This document shows positions 1 through 4,355 of a DNA stretch of 5,971 bases, in pieces. The DNA is from Pseudomonadota bacterium (lineage in GTDB: Bacteria; Pseudomonadota; Alphaproteobacteria; Rhizobiales; Beijerinckiaceae). The stretch spans positions 1 through 5,971 of the forward strand of contig JAKANG010000112.1 of assembly GCA_021812505.1 (NCBI GenBank). Direction: 5' to 3'. A program made the translations under genes and the position numbers. The notes beneath the pieces are model-generated. The model was not told where the DNA came from. It saw only the letters and a list, made by a program, of their open reading frames with translations, and did not search any database. Numbering within the stretch: position 1 is the first letter of the stretch; each line of letters starts with the position of its first letter.

Positions 1-1122
1 TCCGATCTCGGCTGCGGTCTGGCGGTGATTCCGTTCGGGCATGAGAGCGCGCTGATGGGCTTCAACACCCATTTCTACACATTGATCGCCTTCTCGCTGG
101 CCGCGCTGTGGCTTCTGGCCGACGCCCGGGCCTGGTCGGGCCGATGGTTTTGTGGCGTCCTTATGGCGGCGGGCGCCTATCTGTCGATGGCGAGCGGCGC
201 CCTCGCGCCGGCGACCGCCGCGGGCCTCGCGCTCGTTCAATTCTGGCGTGGCGCGCGCTCAGGGCTCGCGGAAGCGCTCGCCATCGTCGCCTTGCTCATC
301 ATGAGCGCGCTTTTCGTCGCGCTCACGCCTTCCGTTCCGGAAAACGCAGCTTTTCACGCGCATTCGCTTTCGAGCTTCCTGTTCGGCCTGCTCGATCTGC
401 TCGCCTGGCCCGTCCGCGTGAAGTTCGGCGCCGTGCTCTATCTTCCGGGCCTGGCCTTCGCGCTCGCCTTGTTGCGGGACGCGCCGCGCCGCGCCGACCC
501 GCGCTGGTTCAACCTGGGCGTCCTGGCCTGGGTCCTCGTCCAGATGGCAGCGCTGTCCTTTGGCCGCAACGGCGCGCTTTATTCCCGTTATCTCGATTTC
601 TGCGTCGTCGGGCTCTTCGCGAATATCGTCAGCGCCCTGTGGCTCGCGCCGCGTCTGGACGGCTTTTTGAACCGTCGCCGTTTCGTCGCGCTGGCGCTGG
701 CGACCTCAGCGATTCTCGCGGCGCTCGCTGGCGCAAATCACGGGCGGGTCATGAAGATCCACGCCATCACGGAGCGCCGCGACGACTCCCGCATCCAGGA
801 AGCCCGTCTGCGCGCCTATCTGGCGACAGGCGGAAGCGCCGCCTTGATCGGAAAGGGCCGCTTCGACATTCCTTATCCCTCCGCTGACAGGCTCAAGGCC
901 TTTCTCGACGACCCGACCATCCGCGCGACCCTGCCGCCGGACCTCAATCCGACCCAGCGCGTCCACCCGCTGGTGGAGGGGATCAAATCAAGCCTCTTGA
1001 GCTTTTGGTGGCTCTTTCTTCTTGCGGGCCTCGCCGCTTGGGGCGCGGCCGTCCTGCGCCTTCCGAGCCCCGACCGCGGGATGAGCGGAAATGGCGCGCG
1101 CGGTTCGTTCCGGATTTTTTGA
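1..1122 (+). CDS. Polytopic membrane protein of unknown function (5' end missing)
   Basis: The frame is open from the left edge to TGA at 1120-1122, giving 373 visible residues; the true start lies outside the window. Roughly ten hydrophobic segments are visible, near residues 25-42, 49-65, 67-84, 93-111, 121-135, 142-160, 171-187, 201-218, 228-245 and 331-352 (counted from the first in-window codon). An R-x6-RY motif (R189...R196-Y197) precedes a membrane segment. Between the last two segments is a hydrophilic stretch of about 85 residues with an IPYPSADRL motif (290-298) and a 'TLPPDL' motif further on. This layout resembles large inner-membrane proteins of proteobacteria linked to surface polysaccharide or glycan assembly, possibly a GT-C-like fold. 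That is inference: the N-terminal part, where a GT-C catalytic motif would lie, is absent. No family is recognised with confidence. The 449-bp gap behind it suggests it is not in an operon with the next gene. Confidence 0.8.
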   Translation, partial: SDLGCGLAVIPFGHESALMGFNTHFYTLIAFSLAALWLLADARAWSGRWFCGVLMAAGAYLSMASGALAPATAAGLALVQFWRGARSGLAEALAIVALLIMSALFVALTPSVPENAAFHAHSLSSFLFGLLDLLAWPVRVKFGAVLYLPGLAFALALLRDAPRRADPRWFNLGVLAWVLVQMAALSFGRNGALYSRYLDFCVVGLFANIVSALWLAPRLDGFLNRRRFVALALATSAILAALAGANHGRVMKIHAITERRDDSRIQEARLRAYLATGGSAALIGKGRFDIPYPSADRLKAFLDDPTIRATLPPDLNPTQRVHPLVEGIKSSLLSFWWLFLLAGLAAWGAAVLRLPSPDRGMSGNGARGSFRIF

Positions 1123-1240
1123 AAAGGCTTCGCCGCTAAACGCCCGCAGCCGGATTTTGTCGGGACCGTCGATGCTGACGGCTTCCAATGGGTCGAATTG
1201 CGCAAAACCTGCGGCATGGCGTTTTTGTCAGTGGCGGCCT

Positions 1241-1254
1241 GCTTGCCGGCAAGC
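1241..1254. repeat. Perfect 14-bp palindrome GCTTGCCGGCAAGC
   Basis: Bases 1241-1247 are the exact reverse complement of 1248-1254, with no loop; the flanking bases T1240 and C1255 do not extend the pairing. A loopless palindrome fits a dimeric protein binding site better than an RNA hairpin. It lies about 120 bp behind the membrane protein gene and about 320 bp ahead of the winged-helix gene, so it is not in a standard operator position for either. In GC-rich DNA such a palindrome may occur by chance. Confidence 0.4.
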
Positions 1255-1482
1255 CCTATCTGGCGTCGGGCGTCTATTTGGCGCGCAATCGCGAGGGGCT
1301 GTCGGTCAATCAGCGCCTCCGCATTCGCCTGTCTCCGTCTCGACGGCCCGTCCGGGGTCGAGCGCGCCGCAATCGTGGGCTAACGCGCGGGCGGGCGCTT
1401 GGCCGAAGGAGACGAGGCGCGTGTAAAGCCTTTCATTTTCATTTCCATTGGACGAATTTCGATTTGGCGAAAAAATCGGAGC

Positions 1483-1500
1483 TTTGACGGCGAATTGACA
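1483..1500 (+). promoter_or_regulatory. TTGAC direct repeat (7-4-7 layout), possible regulator site
   Basis: TTTGACG (1483-1489) and ATTGACA (1494-1500) are separated by four bases, so the shared TTGAC cores start exactly 11 bp apart, one helical turn. This is the geometry of direct-repeat sites bound by OmpR/PhoB-class response regulators, and such a regulator is encoded downstream at 2080. The second copy, TTGACA, equals the consensus -35 hexamer, but no acceptable -10 lies 16-18 bp downstream, so an activator-dependent promoter is possible. The site lies 72 bp ahead of the winged-helix start codon. Regulatory function is inference. Confidence 0.3.
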
Positions 1501-1561
1501 GGAAGCCGGCTTCATACGGGTCACGATGGCCACAAGCCTAAAATCAGGCAAGCAGAAGATC

Positions 1562-1568
1562 GGAGGGG
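1562..1568 (+). promoter_or_regulatory. Ribosome binding site of the winged-helix gene
   Basis: GGAGGGG ends three bases before ATG 1572. Its GGAGG core at 1562-1566 is the best Shine-Dalgarno match in the window and fixes the start of this gene. Confidence 0.75.
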
Positions 1569-1571
1569 TCC

Positions 1572-2024
1572 ATGTCGTCGCCTTGGGATGGACAGAAGAT
1601 CACTTCGCCCGCCACGCGATTCATCAGGAGCACCTGCGATCCGTACGGTTTCTGGCTCAACCAGTTGAAAAGGGTTTGGCCTTCCGCGGATGAGGACGAC
1701 GCGAGTTCGTTCTGGAACCTTCTTTCGGCCATTTACGCGCTGACAGAGGAGGAGAAGGTGAAATTGCGCGCGACCGACGCCTATGCCTTTGCTGGCGGAA
1801 GCACGACGACCGGCAAGCGCAAGCTGGTCGCCCTCATCAACGCCGGTCTGGTCCTCACCGCCAAGAACCCCAGCCGTCGCAATGAAAAATTCGTTGTGAT
1901 TTCAGAAGAGGCCAGGGGCGCCGTTCTCCGGACTCTGGACGAATGGGCCAGCTATTTCGAGGCGGACACCGCAGCCTATCGCCGTTATCGATCGTCGAGC
2001 ATGCCGCGCCATGCTCATCATTGA
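1572..2024 (+). CDS. MarR-like winged-helix DNA-binding protein
   Basis: This encodes 150 residues, close to the usual MarR-family length. The strong GGAGG just upstream supports ATG 1572. A helical N-terminal half (about 20-70) is followed by a helix-turn-helix at about 68-92, with recognition-helix sequence STTTGKRKLVALINAGLV. A wing follows at about 93-112 (TAKNPSRRNEKFVVIS), ending in the V-x-I-S strand typical of MarR-type proteins. A C-terminal helix at 113-130 (EEARGAVLRTLDEW) would serve dimerisation. The T-T-x-R/K-x-L-x-x-L-x-x-x-G-L-V pattern and the 'NPSRRNEK' wing support DNA binding, but the wing lacks the D-x-R motif of classical MarR members, so the assignment is to the fold rather than a subfamily. 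The tail is basic and ends in His-Ala-His-His. The gene lies 55 bp ahead of a two-component pair and may be co-transcribed with it or regulate it. Ligand and targets are unknown. Confidence 0.75.
   Translation: MSSPWDGQKITSPATRFIRSTCDPYGFWLNQLKRVWPSADEDDASSFWNLLSAIYALTEEEKVKLRATDAYAFAGGSTTTGKRKLVALINAGLVLTAKNPSRRNEKFVVISEEARGAVLRTLDEWASYFEADTAAYRRYRSSSMPRHAHH
1997..2016 (+). repeat. Inverted repeat GAGCATG-N6-CATGCTC at the gene end
   Basis: A perfect 7-bp stem (1997-2003 with 2010-2016) encloses the loop CCGCGC. It lies inside the last codons of the winged-helix gene, six bases before its stop codon. No T-tract follows, so it is not a typical intrinsic terminator. It could attenuate or stabilise mRNA between this gene and the response regulator, or have arisen by chance. 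Confidence 0.35.
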
Positions 2025-2064
2025 ATTGCCGCGGTCATGAAAATCTGATCTGGTCGATGAAAAT
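2021..2064 (+). promoter_or_regulatory. Candidate promoter and ATGAAAAT direct repeats before the response regulator
   Basis: Two copies of a near-identical element, GGTC-ATGAAAAT (2033-2044) and GGTC-G-ATGAAAAT (2052-2064), lie in the 55-bp gap before the response regulator gene. Their ATGAAAAT cores start 20 bp apart (2037 and 2057), about two helical turns. A weak promoter overlaps them: TTGAAT (2021-2026), a 17-bp spacer, then TCTGAT (2044-2049), each hexamer matching consensus at four of six positions. A regulator bound to the repeats would cover the -10 and start site. Autoregulation by the response regulator, or control by the upstream winged-helix protein, would fit; this is inference. 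Confidence 0.3.
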
Positions 2065-2079
2065 TGGCCAAGGGTTCGC

Positions 2080-2757
2080 ATGAGACTGCTCTTGATCGAA
2101 GACATGCCCCGCCTGCGGGATCTGCTGATCGAGAGCGTGCATTCGGCAGGCTGGCGCATCGACGCCTTCGCGACGATCGCCGAGGCTGAAGAAGCTGTCG
2201 CGACCACCCCCTACGACCTGCTGCTGATCGACCTCGGCCTGCCCGACGGCGACGGCCTCGACCTCGTTCGGGCGATCCGGCGCCAAGGTCGGCGCACGCC
2301 GATCCTGGTCATGACGGCGCGCGCGGCGATCGACGAGCGCATCGCCGGCCTTGACGCCGGCGCCGACGATTATCTGGTCAAACCCTTCAATCACGGCGAA
2401 TTTCTCGCGCGCTGCCGGGCGCTCCTGCGCCGCTCGCCGGAAACGGCCCCGCCGCTCCTCACCGCCGGAGGGCTCGTTTTCGACCCCGCCACGGGCGTCC
2501 TGACCTGCCGCGGCGTTGAAACGCCCTTGACTCCACGAGAACGCGCGATCGTCGAAATCCTGATGCGAGAGGTCGGACGCGCCGTTCCCAAGCGCAAGCT
2601 GGAGCATGCGCTGTCGGAATTCGGCGACGACATTTCCACCAACGCCGTCGAGTTGGCCGTCTCGCGCCTGCGCAAGAAGCTGACCGGCATCGAGCCCGGA
2701 GCGTCGCTCGAAACGATCCGCGGTCTCGGCTATCTCTTGAGTGAGATGAAGGATTGA
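2080..2757 (+). CDS. OmpR/PhoB-class two-component response regulator
   Basis: This encodes 225 residues, the usual length for the class. The receiver domain (1-118) shows the acidic pair E7-D8, phosphoacceptor D51 in LLLIDLGLPDGDGL, T79 in VMTA, and K101 followed by P-F. The C-terminal winged-helix domain (about 128-222) has the LTPRERAIVEIL segment, a recognition helix near 187-201 (TNAVELAVSRLRKKL) and a closing IRGLGYLL hairpin. All residues needed for phosphorylation are present, so it should be a cytoplasmic transcription factor switched on by the adjacent kinase. AAGGG five bases before ATG 2080 supports the start. The stop overlaps the kinase start (2754-2757), indicating translational coupling. 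The sequence resembles the QseB/PmrA-like branch, but a target or specific name cannot be assigned. Confidence 0.95.
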   Translation: MRLLLIEDMPRLRDLLIESVHSAGWRIDAFATIAEAEEAVATTPYDLLLIDLGLPDGDGLDLVRAIRRQGRRTPILVMTARAAIDERIAGLDAGADDYLVKPFNHGEFLARCRALLRRSPETAPPLLTAGGLVFDPATGVLTCRGVETPLTPRERAIVEILMREVGRAVPKRKLEHALSEFGDDISTNAVELAVSRLRKKLTGIEPGASLETIRGLGYLLSEMKD

Positions 2758-4082
2758 CGCGCCCGGCGCCCTCCCTGGTCGCGCTGGTCGTGAAGCGGAT
2801 CGTGATCTTCGCCGCCGTGGCCATGGTGGCCCAGTTCTTGGGCGTGTTCCTCGAATATTGGAGCGACACCCAGAATCTCGGACGGCTCGCCATCGAACTC
2901 GAGACCGAGGCTCTCGCGCCCGGACTCAGCGGATCGAAAGATCACTGGACCTATCATATTCCCGAGAAGATGCGCGGGCGCTACCGGACGACGGCCGACG
3001 GCTATTTCATGCGAGTCCTGGATCCGTCGGGCGAAATGATCTATTCAAACTGCTCGACCGAATGCGACGCCTATTTTCCAACTCTGGAAACGCGCAAGCT
3101 CGATTTCTGGATGATGGAGATCAAGCCCGGCAAGCCGCTGAACATTTCCGGCGGCAGAAGCCTCTCGGATGATCCGGACGCCGTGACCATCGACGTCGCG
3201 ATCCTCGGCGACCGCGACGGGGTCATCTACCGCGTGCTGGCCAACGAAATCACCGACCACATGACGCTGCCGATGAGCCTGATGCTCGTCGTCGTGCTTG
3301 GCGCGACGAGCCTTTCGATCCTTCAATCGCTGCGCCCGGTGCGGTTGAGCGCCGATCTTGCGGCGACGCTCGATCCCTTGTCGCCCTCGGCGCGTTTGCC
3401 GGTCGAGGGCATGCCCCGCGAGGTCGCGGACTTCGCCAAGGCCGTCAACATGGCGCTGGAGCGCATCTTCGCGCTGATGCAGTCGCAGAAGGTCATGACC
3501 TCCGCCATTTCGCACGAGGTGCGGACGCCGCTCGCCATGGCCCGGCTGGAGCTCGAAAAGATCGCCGATCCGCGCGCCCGAAAGGTGGAGGAGGATCTCG
3601 AGGCGCTCAACCGCCTTGTCGAGCAGTTGACCACGCTGGCGCGGCTCGAAGGCGCGGGCGTCTCCACGCCAGAGAGGATCGATCCCGTCGAATCGGCGCA
3701 GCAGGTCGTCACCGCGCTGGCGCCGCTGGTTTACGAATCGGGCCGGACCATCGCCTTCGAAGATCTTGGCGCGTCGCCGTTCCGGGGGCATCGGGCGCTG
3801 GTCGAGAACGCCTTGCGCAACCTGATCGACAACGCCATCCGCCACACAGGCGAAGGCGCGGCGATTCGGGTGACAGCCGGCCCCGGCGCCTGTTTCGCGG
3901 TGATCGACGACGGGGGGGCGAAGGCAAAGGCGGCCGGCCCGAGGCGAAAAGGGATCGATCGGCCTGGGCTCGGGCTGAAGATTGTCAGCCGGATCGCCGA
4001 GTTGCAGGGCGGCCGTTTTGAAATGTCCATTTCGCCACGGGACGGCGCCGTGGCGCGTCTGACGCTTCCCCCGCTCGCCTGA
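2754..4082 (+). CDS. Membrane-bound sensor histidine kinase
   Basis: This encodes 442 residues. TM1 lies at about 14-34, an extracytoplasmic domain of about 135 residues follows, and TM2 lies at about 171-190. Next come a HAMP-like linker (P195, conserved Glu near 223), the HisKA helix with phosphoacceptor H254 in SAISHEVRTPLA, and a HATPase domain. The N box is intact (ENALRNLIDNAIRHT, N352/N356/N360) and the G2 box is GLGLKIV (405-411). The G1 box is degenerate: D385-D386-G387-G388-A389 instead of D-x-G-x-G. Only about 20 residues separate it from G2, so the F box and most of the ATP lid are missing. The sensor part contains C100 and C104 in a C-x3-C motif. Start TTG 2754 overlaps the response regulator stop; it is the only start ahead of TM1 in this frame before GTG 2790, which has no ribosome binding site. 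It should phosphorylate the upstream regulator; the signal is unknown. Confidence 0.92.
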   Translation: MTRPAPSLVALVVKRIVIFAAVAMVAQFLGVFLEYWSDTQNLGRLAIELETEALAPGLSGSKDHWTYHIPEKMRGRYRTTADGYFMRVLDPSGEMIYSNCSTECDAYFPTLETRKLDFWMMEIKPGKPLNISGGRSLSDDPDAVTIDVAILGDRDGVIYRVLANEITDHMTLPMSLMLVVVLGATSLSILQSLRPVRLSADLAATLDPLSPSARLPVEGMPREVADFAKAVNMALERIFALMQSQKVMTSAISHEVRTPLAMARLELEKIADPRARKVEEDLEALNRLVEQLTTLARLEGAGVSTPERIDPVESAQQVVTALAPLVYESGRTIAFEDLGASPFRGHRALVENALRNLIDNAIRHTGEGAAIRVTAGPGACFAVIDDGGAKAKAAGPRRKGIDRPGLGLKIVSRIAELQGGRFEMSISPRDGAVARLTLPPLA

Positions 4083-4257
4083 ATGCGCCGCCGGAGCGCG
4101 GGTCATGACCTTTCAAGCCAAGCCGCTTCGCCAGCGCCGCGAACTTGTTGAGGGCCGTCTGATCGGCCGAGAGCGCCGAACGCGCACGATCAAGGACATC
4201 TTGCTGCGCTTGGTCCAGTTCATCGCGAACTGAATTGAACCGCGCCGAAATCGCCAT
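3985..4257 (-). CDS. Possible small antisense gene, hypothetical protein
   Basis: An open frame of 90 codons on the minus strand starts at ATG 4257. Its first 57 or so codons lie in the gap between the kinase and imuA and read like a soluble helical protein, including DELDQAQQDVLDRARSALSA and ALNKFAALAKRLGLK, unlike the arginine-rich shadow frames elsewhere. The last 33 codons run antisense over the 3' end of the kinase gene, an unusually long convergent overlap, and are arginine- and proline-rich. There is no good ribosome binding site (only GAAAG close to the ATG), and the start codon lies in the stem of a perfect hairpin. It could be a real small gene, the remnant of one, or chance. No family is recognised. 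Confidence 0.3.
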   Translation of the reverse strand: MAISARFNSVRDELDQAQQDVLDRARSALSADQTALNKFAALAKRLGLKGHDPRSGGAFRRAGEASDAPRRRPVAKWTFQNGRPATRRSG

Positions 4258-4274
4258 CGCTTTCGAGCGATGGC
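4253..4274. repeat. Perfect 9-bp hairpin with TTCG loop
   Basis: GCCATCGCT (4253-4261) pairs perfectly with AGCGATGGC (4266-4274) around the tetraloop TTCG. It sits 171 bp behind the kinase stop and about 80 bp before imuA. No T-tract follows on either strand, so a canonical intrinsic terminator is not supported, though it could end or stabilise the kinase transcript. On the minus strand the 3' arm includes the ATG of the possible antisense gene. Confidence 0.5.
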
Positions 4275-4295
4275 CGGGACGTCGGAAGACTCCGC

Positions 4296-4328
4296 TTGAC
4301 TCAGGAGGCCTTTCGGTTTTTGTTTAGA
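4296..4328 (+). promoter_or_regulatory. Candidate imuA promoter
   Basis: TTGACT (4296-4301) matches the -35 consensus at five of six positions. A -10 is less clear: TGTTTA (4321-4326) or TTTAGA (4323-4328) would give spacers of 19 or 21 bp, longer than ideal. The AT-rich run 4311-4326 and the adjoining SOS box support a promoter here. The predicted transcript start would fall in or just after the SOS box, giving a leader of only about 15-25 bases. Confidence 0.35.
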
Positions 4329-4341
4329 ACATAACATGAAC
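4327..4341 (+). promoter_or_regulatory. LexA (SOS) box GAACATAACATGAAC
   Basis: The 15-mer is an exact GAAC-N7-GAAC direct repeat, the LexA operator format of alphaproteobacteria (equivalently GTTC-N7-GTTC on the other strand). It ends 14 bases before the imuA start codon and overlaps the likely -10/start-site region, where LexA binding would block transcription. The imuA-imuB-dnaE2 cassette is a known LexA-controlled unit in this class, so motif and gene context agree. Cleavage of LexA after DNA damage would induce imuA and imuB. Confidence 0.88.
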
Positions 4342-4355
4342 ATTAGTGCTGATCC

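Larger units (their letters stand above)
1123..1571. other. 449-bp intergenic region without a convincing gene
   Basis: All short open frames here are arginine- or alanine-rich GC-type translations without a ribosome binding site or a recognisable domain. One at 1188-1487 contains a less biased stretch (VFVSGGLLAGKPYLASGVYL), so a decayed gene fragment cannot be excluded. The second half (about 1425-1500) is AT-richer than the surroundings, as expected for a promoter region of the winged-helix gene. Structures seen are a perfect 14-bp palindrome at 1241-1254, a weak inverted repeat CGATTT/AAATCG at 1460-1465 and 1473-1478, and two TTGAC copies at 1484 and 1495. No tRNA-like or clear terminator structure was seen. 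Confidence 0.6.

Noticed and set aside
25..27. GTG as the start of the membrane protein gene
   Set aside because: The frame stays open to base 1, there is no ribosome binding site, and the protein begins in the middle of what looks like a larger membrane protein; the gene is simply cut by the window edge.
108..887. Second-frame open frame (259 codons) within the membrane protein gene
   Set aside because: Extremely Arg-rich translation, typical of the +1/+2 frame of a GC-rich gene.
1460..1478. CGATTT/AAATCG inverted repeat as a terminator of the membrane protein gene
   Set aside because: Only six AT-rich pairs, no following T-tract, and about 340 bp beyond the stop codon.
1495..1500. TTGACA as a standard sigma-70 -35 element for the winged-helix gene
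   Set aside because: The bases 16-18 positions downstream (CGGGTC, GGGTCA, GGTCAC) do not resemble a -10, so a plain housekeeping promoter is not supported.
2035..2607. Minus-strand open frame opposite the response regulator
   Set aside because: Shadow composition, and covered by an unmistakable receiver domain on the + strand.
3045..4106. Long minus-strand open frame (353 codons) opposite the kinase
   Set aside because: It mirrors the kinase codons in a GC-rich genome, is very rich in Arg/Asp/Gly/His, and shows no domain; the + strand frame has clear kinase motifs.
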